A stretch of 37,095 nucleotides of DNA, taken from an uncultured Prevotella sp. GTDB lineage: Bacteria; Bacteroidota; Bacteroidia; Bacteroidales; Bacteroidaceae. Both the position numbers and the translations under genes were made by a program. The stretch spans positions 1 through 37,095 of the forward strand of contig ONMG01000239.1 in NCBI GenBank assembly GCA_900318855.1, read 5' to 3'. Positions 21,768 through 29,800 of this stretch are shown here, piece after piece. How positions within the stretch are numbered: the stretch's first letter is position 1; each line of letters starts with the position of its first letter. The notes beneath the pieces were generated by a model. That model had not been told where the DNA came from. It made no database searches and saw nothing but the letters and a program-made list of their open reading frames with translations.

Positions 21768-22976
21768 ATGTCATTGGTTTGGAAATTACTTCGCCGGCAC
21801 ATCAGCTGGCCTCAGTTCATAGGCTTCTTCTTTGCCAATCTTTTCGGTATGACTATCGTGCTGTTAGGCATTCAGTTCTATAGAGACATACTTCCGGTAT
21901 TTACGGCTAAGGATAGTTTCTTGAGTGCTGACTACCTGATTATCAGCAAGAAGGTTGGAAGTGCAAGCACACTCTCTGGAGGCTCTAACAGCTTTTCTCC
22001 TGGCGAAATCGATGAGCTGGCCTCACAGAAGTTTGTCACGGAGGCGGCTAAGTTTACTTCGGCAAGCTATAAGGTGGATGCGCAGATGGGTATCAATGGA
22101 GTCAGCATTCTCAATTCGGAACTCTACTTCGAGAGTGTGCCTGATGATTTCATTGACGTAAAAACAGAAGGCTGGAAGTTCACGCCGGGAGCTCATGAAG
22201 TGCCGGTCATACTTCCGCGTTCCTATATTACTATGTATAATTTCGGCTTTGCGCAGAGCCATTCATTGCCCAAGATTTCAGAGGGTCTCGCAGGAATGAT
22301 AGACCTCAAGATGTTTGTCCAGGGCAATGGTCATAAGGATGAATACAAGGGAAAAGTCATCGGTTTTTCTTCACGCTTGAACACCATCCTTGTGCCGCAG
22401 GCCTTCATGGACTGGAGCAACAAAAACTACTCCAACGATGCCCCCGCCGACCCTACACGGCTTATCTTGAAGGTCGACAATCCGGCGGGAAGTCAAATAT
22501 CGTCCTATCTTGAGGAGCATGGATATGAGGCCGAAGACAATAACTTGAGTGCAGAGAAGACCACCTCGTTTCTTCGCATGACGGTTTCGTTGGTGTTGGT
22601 TGTCGGTCTTGTCATTGCAGCCTTGAGTTTCTTCATCCTCATGCTTAGTATCTATCTCCTGGTGCAGAAGAACTCCACTAAACTTGAGAATCTGCTCTTA
22701 ATCGGATATAGTCCGGGCCAAGTGGCGCGTCCCTATCAATTGCTGACGGTCTTTCTCAATGTGGCCGTATTGGTCATTGCTCTTGTGCTGCTCTTCTTAG
22801 TGCGCAACTATTATATGGGGGTAGTCGAAACGCTCTTCCCAACAGTTCCAGAGGGCTCATTGCTACCGGCTGTTGTAACGGGTGTCAGTCTGCTCCTGTT
22901 GGTTTCGCTTGCCAATATGATGGCTGTGCGCCGTAAGGTGAATGGTATATGGAGACACAAGGATGTCAATGGCTGA
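21768..22976 (+). CDS. FtsX/LolC-type ABC permease
   Basis: Inner-membrane permease of the type VII (mechanotransmission) ABC group. From the ATG at 21768 it has 402 residues: a first membrane helix (about 18-38), a large periplasmic domain (about 42-268), then three more helices (about 272-299, 322-347, 366-386) with the FtsX-like stretch VQKNSTKLENLLLIGYSPGQVARPYQ, the cytoplasmic coupling region, between helices 2 and 3. An in-frame TTG at 21732 would add 12 hydrophilic residues; the ATG is preferred, with CAAGGT a little upstream. Such permeases (FtsX, MacB, LolC/E) usually do not move a substrate through the membrane but pass ATPase motion to periplasmic partners; here the DUF4836 lipoprotein is the obvious partner (inference). 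The operon ends in a strong hairpin. Confidence 0.86.
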   Translation: MSLVWKLLRRHISWPQFIGFFFANLFGMTIVLLGIQFYRDILPVFTAKDSFLSADYLIISKKVGSASTLSGGSNSFSPGEIDELASQKFVTEAAKFTSASYKVDAQMGINGVSILNSELYFESVPDDFIDVKTEGWKFTPGAHEVPVILPRSYITMYNFGFAQSHSLPKISEGLAGMIDLKMFVQGNGHKDEYKGKVIGFSSRLNTILVPQAFMDWSNKNYSNDAPADPTRLILKVDNPAGSQISSYLEEHGYEAEDNNLSAEKTTSFLRMTVSLVLVVGLVIAALSFFILMLSIYLLVQKNSTKLENLLLIGYSPGQVARPYQLLTVFLNVAVLVIALVLLFLVRNYYMGVVETLFPTVPEGSLLPAVVTGVSLLLLVSLANMMAVRRKVNGIWRHKDVNG

Positions 22977-23133
22977 TGAAAGGGTAGTGCCGATGGCTGT
23001 GAAGCATGCTCTGCGGATGGAGTGTTGAGTTGCAGCACTTGCGTGCGGACAATGCATGAAGTCCGGCGATGCTGAGCTTGCAGTTATCAGTTACTGAACA
23101 TCAGTTGCTTAATGATGAACGACACAAAACAAG

Positions 23134-23205
23134 AATCCTGTGCTGTCATCCTTTGGGCCTCCTATTTAGGAAGGCCTGCTCTAATAAGGATGACTGCACA
23201 GGATT
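23134..23205. terminator. Large hairpin between the convergent permease and lipid-kinase genes
   Basis: Two 20-nt arms (23134-23153 and 23186-23205) are complementary except for a single T-T mismatch at 23144/23195, and the loop holds a further small stem (GGCCT... near 23156-23175). It sits 22 bp after the minus-strand stop and about 157 bp after the plus-strand stop, and probably ends both transcripts. Confidence 0.75.
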
Positions 23206-23227
23206 TCTGCTACGATAGCTTCCCGTT

Positions 23228-24256
23228 TCAAAGATTGAGTTTGCGCTGGAGCACCTTGTTGAGCGCTTGAATCTGTCGGCTCCTTGAGCGTAGGACCGCT
23301 CTGACGTCGTTGAATCCAGCGAAGAGGTCGGCAGCGACATTCTGAAACACATTGGGCTTGCGCTGTCGTTTGTCGGCCCATGGATTGACTACCACCTTGA
23401 TGCCTTTGGGCACAATTTCAACATCAACATCCGCCTTCTCCATCACGGGGTCGCCGTCGAAATGGATCTCTCCGGGGGCCTGTCGGTGGATATGCAACTT
23501 CCGACATTTGAAGGTCTTAATCTTTGAATCTTTGTCTAACGTCTTATTGAAGAGCTCAATGGCAATCTGCGAGGCCTCAATCAGATCGAATGGCTCCATG
23601 ACCACTACGTCCATGAGACCGTCGCTCATGGAGGCTTGAGGAGCGATATAAGCATTGTTGCCATACTGCGATGCATTGGCACACGACACGACGAACGCCT
23701 TAAACCGCTTCGTGCCCGTATCGTCGATGAGCTCATAGGTTTGGGGCTTATATCTTAGCCACTCTTTCAGTACACTCTCTGCGTAAGTGACAAGTCCCCG
23801 CTTGCCCGCCTCTGCAAATTTCATGCTGATGAGGGCGTCGAATCCCATGCCACAAGTGCAAAAGAAGGGATGACCGTTGATAAGGCCATAGTCAAGGTCG
23901 TGAATTTCGCATTGATTGAGCACTTGGATTGATTTCTTGATATTCATGGGTAGCATCAGGTGCCTGGCAAGACCGTTGCCCGAGCCGCAAGGCAGGATGC
24001 CCAAGGCGGTTTGGGTGCGGGCGATTCCACGTGCCACCTCATTGACTGTACCGTCGCCACCCACTGCAACAACGATGTCGAAGCCTTGACCGCTGGCTTC
24101 TTGAGCCATCTTGGCACCGTGCCCCGCATACTCTGTCATTCGTATCTCGTAATCGTATTTATCCTTGTCGAGTTGGTTTTCGATGAGCCCCGGAATGCCC
24201 GCCTTGCTGCTGGTGCCCGAAATCGGGTTCATGATGAATAGAATCTTCTTTTTCAT
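23228..24256 (-). CDS. Diacylglycerol/long-chain-base kinase-family lipid kinase
   Basis: Cytoplasmic or membrane-associated lipid kinase of the DAGK catalytic (YegS/LCB5) family. From the ATG at 24256 it has 342 residues: ILFIMNPISGTSSK (5-18), the nucleotide motif VVAVGGDGTVNEVARGI (62-78), GILPCGSGNGLARHL (86-100), then the beta-sandwich lipid-binding half, and the end IHFDGDPV typical of the family. An upstream in-frame ATG at 24310 lies before the predicted -7 box (24278-24285) and is therefore rejected. It diverges from serine palmitoyltransferase with 185 bp between the starts. This suggests that its substrate may be a sphingoid base or ceramide, as for eukaryotic LCB5 and bacterial ceramide kinases, but diacylglycerol or undecaprenol cannot be excluded. 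Confidence 0.86.
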   Translation of the reverse strand: MKKKILFIMNPISGTSSKAGIPGLIENQLDKDKYDYEIRMTEYAGHGAKMAQEASGQGFDIVVAVGGDGTVNEVARGIARTQTALGILPCGSGNGLARHLMLPMNIKKSIQVLNQCEIHDLDYGLINGHPFFCTCGMGFDALISMKFAEAGKRGLVTYAESVLKEWLRYKPQTYELIDDTGTKRFKAFVVSCANASQYGNNAYIAPQASMSDGLMDVVVMEPFDLIEASQIAIELFNKTLDKDSKIKTFKCRKLHIHRQAPGEIHFDGDPVMEKADVDVEIVPKGIKVVVNPWADKRQRKPNVFQNVAADLFAGFNDVRAVLRSRSRQIQALNKVLQRKLNL

Positions 24257-24277
24257 TGTTAACTGGTTTACGCCTTG

Positions 24278-24285
24278 CAAATTTA
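24278..24285 (-). promoter_or_regulatory. -7 element of the lipid kinase gene
   Basis: Minus-strand TAAATTTG matches TAnnTTTG and gives a leader of about 15 nt. No clear -33 TTTG at the right distance. Confidence 0.55.
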
Positions 24286-24379
24286 CGTAATATCCTTTAT
24301 ATATAGGCATTGATAGCCCCTAAATTCAGAAGGCATGAACATTTTCAGATAAAGTTGATGTCCTTAGCATATTTTTTTG

Positions 24380-24387
24380 TAACTTTG
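24380..24387 (+). promoter_or_regulatory. -7 element of the serine palmitoyltransferase gene
   Basis: TAACTTTG matches TAnnTTTG, with TTG at 24355-24357 (gap 22 bp, slightly long). The leader would be about 50 nt. Confidence 0.6.
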
Positions 24388-24441
24388 CACACGTTTAAGA
24401 CAAAAAGAGGTAAATCAACTAATTGCACCTATTAGAATAAG

Positions 24442-25629
24442 ATGGGACAACTTCAAGAAAGGTATAAGAACTACCGCGAGCCGCAGAAGTATATGAAAGA
24501 GGGGGTTTACCCTTACTTCCGCGTGATCACGAGTAAGCAAGGTCCTGAGGTGACCATGGGTGGGCACAAGGTGCTCATGTTCGGTTCGAATGCATACACA
24601 GGCCTTACTGATGACGACCGTGTTATAGCAGCAGCCCATAAAGCATTAGACAAATATGGTTCTGGCTGTGCCGGCAGCAGATTCTTGAACGGGACGCTTG
24701 ACATACATGTCCAGTTAGAGCAAGAGCTGGCAGCATTCGAGCACAAGGACGATGCCCTATGTTTTTCTACGGGGTTCTCGGTCAATAGCGGAGTGCTTGC
24801 CGTAGTAGTGGGAAGAGGCGACTACATCATTTGTGATGACCGCGACCATGCAAGCATCGTTGACGGACGCCGTCTGAGTTTCGCTACCCAGCTGCATTAC
24901 AAGCACAACGACATGGAAGACCTTGAGCGCGTGCTGAAGAAGCTTCCCTATGATGCTGTGAAACTCATTGTCGTAGATGGAGTCTTCTCCATGGAAGGTG
25001 ACTTGGCCAAGCTGCCTGAAATCATTGAGCTCAAGCATAAGTACAACTGCTCTGTAATGGTCGATGAGGCCCACGGATTAGGAGTGTTTGGCAAGCAGGG
25101 ACGTGGCGTGTGCCATCATTTCGGCCTCGAGAATGAGGTAGACCTCATCATGGGAACCTTCTCGAAGAGTCTTGCCTCCATTGGAGGTTTTATTGCCTCC
25201 GACAAGGACACCATCAACTATCTACGCCACACTTGCCGTACTTACATCTTCAGTGCCAGTGATACTCCTGCTGCAACAGCTGCCGCTCTCGAGGCGCTTC
25301 ACATCATTCAGCAGGAGCCTGAGCGTATCGAGCATCTGTGGAAGGTGACAAACTATGCACTGAAGCGTTTCCGCGAGGAAGGCTTTGAGATTGGCGATAC
25401 TGAAAGTCCTATCATTCCGCTTTACGTGAGAGATGTCGACAAGACGTTCCTGGTGACCAAGCTGGCTTTCGATGCAGGAGTGTTCATTAACCCCGTTATT
25501 CCCCCTGCATGTGCTCCACAAGACACGCTTGTGCGCTTTGCGCTTATGGCTACGCACACTGAGGAACAAGTAGAACGAGGCGTGCAGGCCCTCAAGAAGA
25601 TCTTCGTAGACCAAGGTCTGATTAAATAG
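24442..25629 (+). CDS. spt: Serine palmitoyltransferase
   Basis: PLP-dependent alpha-oxoamine synthase that condenses L-serine with a fatty acyl-CoA (or acyl-ACP) to 3-ketosphinganine, the first step of sphingolipid synthesis; Bacteroidales make dihydroceramide-type lipids this way. The 395 residues show FGSNAYTGLTDDDRV (47-61), GSGCAGSRFLNGT (73-85), the PLP-stacking histidine in CDDRDHASIVDG (His136), VMVDEAHGLGVFG (205-217; Asp208) and the Schiff-base lysine in GTFSKSLASIGGF (Lys242). Glycine C-acetyltransferase (Kbl) and AONS share this fold; the length, the N-terminal YREPQKYMKEGVYPYFRVITS and the lipid-kinase neighbour favour SPT. The gene diverges from the lipid kinase and is followed by a stem-loop and two tRNA genes. 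Confidence 0.86.
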   Translation: MGQLQERYKNYREPQKYMKEGVYPYFRVITSKQGPEVTMGGHKVLMFGSNAYTGLTDDDRVIAAAHKALDKYGSGCAGSRFLNGTLDIHVQLEQELAAFEHKDDALCFSTGFSVNSGVLAVVVGRGDYIICDDRDHASIVDGRRLSFATQLHYKHNDMEDLERVLKKLPYDAVKLIVVDGVFSMEGDLAKLPEIIELKHKYNCSVMVDEAHGLGVFGKQGRGVCHHFGLENEVDLIMGTFSKSLASIGGFIASDKDTINYLRHTCRTYIFSASDTPAATAAALEALHIIQQEPERIEHLWKVTNYALKRFREEGFEIGDTESPIIPLYVRDVDKTFLVTKLAFDAGVFINPVIPPACAPQDTLVRFALMATHTEEQVERGVQALKKIFVDQGLIK

Positions 25630-25638
25630 CATTCTCTG

Positions 25639-25685
25639 CTGTAAGGCCTGCCTCGAGGTAGAATCAGCCAATGTGCGCCTTACAG
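25639..25685 (+). terminator. Nested stem-loop after serine palmitoyltransferase
   Basis: Outer arms CTGTAAGGC (25639-25647) and GCCTTACAG (25677-25685) are perfectly complementary, and an inner CTGCCTC/GAGGTAG can also pair. No U-run follows. It is either a terminator of the spt transcript or a processing structure ahead of the tRNA. Confidence 0.45.
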
Positions 25686-25692
25686 TAGATTT

Positions 25693-25766
25693 CGGGGTGT
25701 AGCGCAGTCCGGTAGCGCTCCTGGTTTGGGACCAGGCGGTCGCAGGTTCGAATCCTGTCGCCCCGA
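25693..25766 (+). tRNA. tRNA-Pro (anticodon UGG), copy 1
   Basis: The 74-nt sequence folds as a full cloverleaf: acceptor CGGGGTG/CGCCCCG with discriminator A, D-stem GCGC/GCGC, anticodon stem CCTGG/CCAGG with loop TTTGGGA (anticodon TGG), T-stem GCAGG/CCTGT with loop TTCGAAT. CCA is not encoded. It decodes proline CCN codons. Confidence 0.97.
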
Positions 25767-25853
25767 CAATAAAAACAAGGTAGCCATGCCTTGTGTGGAT
25801 TTGAGAGCAGCGAGCTCATTATCTTGTAATCATTTAAAGAATCTATCCTCCTT

Positions 25854-25927
25854 CGGGGTGTAGCGCAGTCCGGTAGCGCTCCTGGTTTGGGACCAGGCGG
25901 TCGCAGGTTCGAATCCTGTCGCCCCGA
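25854..25927 (+). tRNA. tRNA-Pro (anticodon UGG), copy 2
   Basis: Identical in all 74 positions to the copy that starts 161 bp upstream. The 87 bp between them show no gene. The flanks share only a few bases on each side, so the two are separate copies and not part of a longer duplicated block. A hairpin follows 4 bp after its end. Confidence 0.97.
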
Positions 25928-25931
25928 CGAT

Positions 25932-25969
25932 AAAGCCCTTGCTCCAACGTGCGACGGAGCAAGGGCTTT
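25932..25969. terminator. Hairpin after the tRNA pair and the TlpA/TonB gene
   Basis: Perfect 14-bp stem AAAGCCCTTGCTCC / GGAGCAAGGGCTTT with a 10-nt loop, between the tRNA (plus) and the convergent minus-strand gene. A-rich and U-rich ends make it a likely bidirectional terminator. Confidence 0.78.
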
Positions 25970-25992
25970 CGCTATGTGTTAATGTTGGAGGA

Positions 25993-26892
25993 TTACTCTA
26001 GTGCGAAACGCACTGGAACGCGGAGGCGTATAGTGATATTCCTTCCGTTGACTTGCGCCGGCTTCCATGCAGGCATGGACTGCACCACGCGCAAGGCCTC
26101 CTGCTTCAACGCACCAATGGCCACTTGGACATCTGTCTTTTCGCTTTCAGACAGGTTGCTATGCTTCTTCCTCGGAAGCACAGAGTAATTGCTTTCTGAA
26201 CTGACTTCAGGAGAAAAGACTTTTCCGTCCTTATCCACCTTGAATTTCACGACAACACGACCCTGAACGCCGGCTTTCTGAGCTGTCTTCGGATAATGGA
26301 GATTGTCAGCAATATACTTGGTGACATTCTTAAATTCAGGCATCATAAACTTCGTAATCTTTCCGGCTTGAATAAGACTGTCAATCGTTGCACGCAGGCG
26401 TTTTACCTCAACTGTGCCTAAGACAACTTTGCCATCAGGGTCAATAAGATAGAGGGTAGGTATCCACTTCACGTTATAGAGGCTGTCTATCTTCGTTCCG
26501 CGTTTCCATTTCTTCAGTTCGCTGAGTTGCGTCCACGCCATCTCGTTCTTTTTCACACACTTCCTCCATGCTGTAGAATCGGTGTCGAAGGAGATCCCGG
26601 TAATCCATACACCGTACTCTCCATAGTCCTTGGCAATGGCTTTCATCTTGGGAATGTCCTTGCGGCAGTCGGGGCACCATGAAGCCCAGAAATCCAGAAT
26701 CTGATAAGAACCGTTTTTCTCACGTAATTCCGACAGGCTTAATTCGCCTCCATCAAGGGAATGGATTCTCATGTCAGGAGCCTGTGTTCCCGGGCTTAAC
26801 AGCCCTACTGCGTACTTGGCATCAAGCTCTTGCGCTTGTGTCGAAACAAAGCCGCACAGAAGCAACATAGTTGATAAAAACAACTTTTTCAT
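25993..26892 (-). CDS. Secreted thioredoxin-fold (TlpA-like) protein fused to a TonB C-terminal domain
   Basis: The 299 residues have a Sec signal peptide (1-20, ending STQAQ), a TlpA/ResA-type thioredoxin domain (about 32-178) with the redox pair WASWCPDC (Cys73, Cys76) and cis-Pro145 in VKWIPTLYLID, and a C-terminal TonB domain (about 186-298: LHYPKTAQKAGVQGRVVVKFKVDKDGKV ... MPAWKPAQVNGRNITIRLRVPVRF). TlpA-like domains act on disulfides in the periplasm; TonB C-terminal domains bind the TonB box of outer-membrane proteins or each other. There is no transmembrane anchor after the signal, so the TonB part cannot transmit energy in the usual way and probably serves as a binding domain. The ATG overlaps the tamB stop by 4 bp (ATGA), so the two are translationally coupled, suggesting a role near the TamB pathway (inference). 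Confidence 0.86.
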   Translation of the reverse strand: MKKLFLSTMLLLCGFVSTQAQELDAKYAVGLLSPGTQAPDMRIHSLDGGELSLSELREKNGSYQILDFWASWCPDCRKDIPKMKAIAKDYGEYGVWITGISFDTDSTAWRKCVKKNEMAWTQLSELKKWKRGTKIDSLYNVKWIPTLYLIDPDGKVVLGTVEVKRLRATIDSLIQAGKITKFMMPEFKNVTKYIADNLHYPKTAQKAGVQGRVVVKFKVDKDGKVFSPEVSSESNYSVLPRKKHSNLSESEKTDVQVAIGALKQEALRVVQSMPAWKPAQVNGRNITIRLRVPVRFALE

Positions 26893-29800
26893 TTCGTTTC
26901 TCGTTTCTTTTGAATCTTTGATTTCTTCTTATTGGTTTTCTTTTTCAGACCGAAGAGGTCGCGCCAGCCACTAAAGTCCTTCTTGACGATGAGGCCAATA
27001 CCTTGAGTAGTGAGGCTGTTGCGGGTGAAATAGCGGTCGTTGGTTTGATTGTAGACCTTAATGGCCAGGTTGCCGTTGGGCAGCAACAGGTAGCGAAGGT
27101 CGAAATCGCCGATGAATGATGTTGTGGCATTCGCATTGTCGCGGTAGCCAAATTGTCCGTTGAATACGAGCCGGTTGTTTAGCATCCGGCCACTGAGCAG
27201 CCCCTCATATTCCGCATTGTAGAAGCCTTCGTTTCCCGTCGAGATATTGGCACCGAAGTTCCAGTTGGTGTTGTTTACCACGGTCGACAGCACATTATTG
27301 AGCTGTTGGGAGAGGGTGCCCGATAGGATGCTCTGCATGGCCAGTGATGTCTGGCTCTGGCGTGTAGCTCCCTCGATGTGCTGGTTATTGTTACCTTGTG
27401 AAATGAACTGCCCGACGGCCAGCAGATAGAGCACTTGCTGGTTCATCTCTTCCTCGCTGTTGATGAGACTGTAAATCATCTGTTTGGCATTGCTGTTCAC
27501 CGTCGGGAAGTCGAGTGAGAAGTCGATCTTGGGCGAGGCCGGCGTTCCGGTGATGTCCATGATGCAGTCGACACGCGTATTGTTGGCCGAGAACGACTTT
27601 CCCACATTCAGGTCGGCGAGGCTGACTCCGTTCACGGTGTAGAGTGCTTTCAGATTGAGGGCTGCGTTGTAAGGGTCGCCACCGAAAGCGATGGTGCCAC
27701 CCTGCCGGAACTGGAAGTCTTTCTTTATGACATGCTGGATGGTGAGCTTATAGATGCCATGGTCGACGACATAATTGCCGAACATGTTGAACGACCCTTT
27801 GTTAAAGTAGGAGGCGCGCAGCGTCCCGTCGCCCAAGAGCTGGATGTAGTCGCCTGTCTGCTCATCGGTTATCACCTTGAGCGCAGCGTCGGGTGTACAA
27901 TTGATGACGAAGTTGATATGGATATCGGTGGGGAAGTCGTTGGCCTCTTCTATGTTATGACGCATGCTGTCGGTGGGGTGGTGGGTCAGCAGAGAGTCAC
28001 GTGAGGTCCAGTGAATGAAATCCTGCTCGCCGACGCTGCTTGCCGAGCTTGTGTTGTAGACGAAGACTGATTCCCGTCTCGGTGTGGCATTCACATTGAT
28101 GTCCACCTCGCCGGGGCGTCCTTTGATGGAGCATTCGCCGTCGGCAAAGACGGTGCCGCAGAAAGAGTTGCCGCCAAAGGTCTTCTGGTCGAAGCTCAGC
28201 AGATTGTGTGCCTTAACGTCGAGGTCGTAGCTCAGGTGGGTGAGGTGCTTGTGGTGGATAGCTCCGGTGAGCAACCCATGGTTGCCGTTGCGGTCGGTCA
28301 CGGTGTCGTTGTCGAAGATGATTTCGTCGGGAATCATCCGGATGCTGGCCTTGCGCATGGAGTAGGTGGTGCCGAGCGGAGTGATGCTGAGGCAGCCGTC
28401 GGCAGTAGCCATACCGGTGAGATTGATGTTGCTCAGGTCGCCGCTGAGGCGGATGTTGCCGTTGGCGCTGGCATCCATGCGGTCCATGAAGCTGTCGCAG
28501 AGCTTCTGAACGAACTCGAGCCGAGAGCGGTTCATGGCGATGTCGAGGTCGATGAAGTTGCGGGCTGGTGACACGTAGCCCTTGATGTCGGTGCGGCGCC
28601 CATAGTAGGCTTGCAGACCGTTGCCGATGGTGTCGTTGGCGGTGGCATTGATGTCGATTTGTTTGTCTGTCGGGTTCCAGTTTACTTTGGCATCGAGCCA
28701 TCCCATGCGACCGTCCTCGAAGGTGAAGTCGCTGACTCTCAGATTGGCGGCCGCCTGTGGGTGGCGGAACACTCCGGCCACGAAGGCACTGCCCGTGGCC
28801 TTGCCCCCGAAGTCGACGGAATGGAAGTTTACGAGGTTGAGCACGTAGCTCACGTCGATGTCCTTCAGTTCCACAAAGATGGAATCATCGGCACTGGCCG
28901 TTGCCCTACCGTTGGCGATGAGATGCTGATAGCCGTGGCGAATCTCGAAATGGTCGACGTTGATGTCGTTTTTACTGTAGACCACATGGGATGGCTGCAC
29001 TTCCCAAAGCGAGTCGCCCACAGTGATATTCGAGGGCAGGAAGCTGAGCCGGGCTGCCGTGATGCCATTGGGTTTGCGGAAGAATTCAGTCGATGCGTTC
29101 ACCGTGCCGTGGATGGGGTGGTCGGTGTCGGGAGCGCTGAACCGGAGTGAGCTCATCAGCTGGTTGTCGGCTGCCGAGGCCTTCAGCGAGTAGCGGTTGA
29201 GGCCATTGTTATCGTTTCTGAAGCTCACGCCGGCCGCAATGAGCAGTGAGTCGTTGGGGGTGTAGAGGTGGAGACTGCCTTGCTGATAGCGCTTGCCGTC
29301 ATAGTCGATGTCGGGTAGCGTCATGGTGAGGTCGAGCTGATGGGTGCTTTCGTCCATGCTGCCGTGCAGCGTGACGGGCTGATAGATAGTAATTGGTATA
29401 CGGAGGAGCCTTCGTAGGAACTCCGTATTCCGGATGTTGGCATTGATGGCGAAGCGGTTGCGCGAGTTATAGCTGGCACTATACTTGGCCAGTGAGGGTA
29501 CCACGGCGCGCAGTCCGGGCAACTTCTTTTCAATGAATCCCAGCACGCTTTGGGGCAGTGAGCGGTAATCGAAGTTGCCATTCACCGTGAGCTGTCCGAA
29601 GTCGCTCTTCATCTCCAAGTCGTGCCGTCCCTGGGCATTGATGGTGCTCAGCCGTAGTGCGGACAGGGTGTAGGCTCCCTCATTATCGCGTGGCGAGAGC
29701 TCGAAGTCGGTGATGTTCACCGTGCCGTTGGCATTGTTGAGGTTGGAGCCGGTCAGCCGGGCATCCACATTGAAGGTCATCCATTGTCCTGGCCATAGCT

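Noticed and set aside
24257..24310. Upstream ATG start for the lipid kinase
   Set aside because: The predicted -7 box (24278-24285) lies within the extension, and the added residues do not match the family.
25639..25969. Mobile-element attachment sites at the tRNA-Pro pair
   Set aside because: The duplicated sequence is just the tRNA gene itself; no integrase, no foreign gene block, and only 87 bp between the copies.
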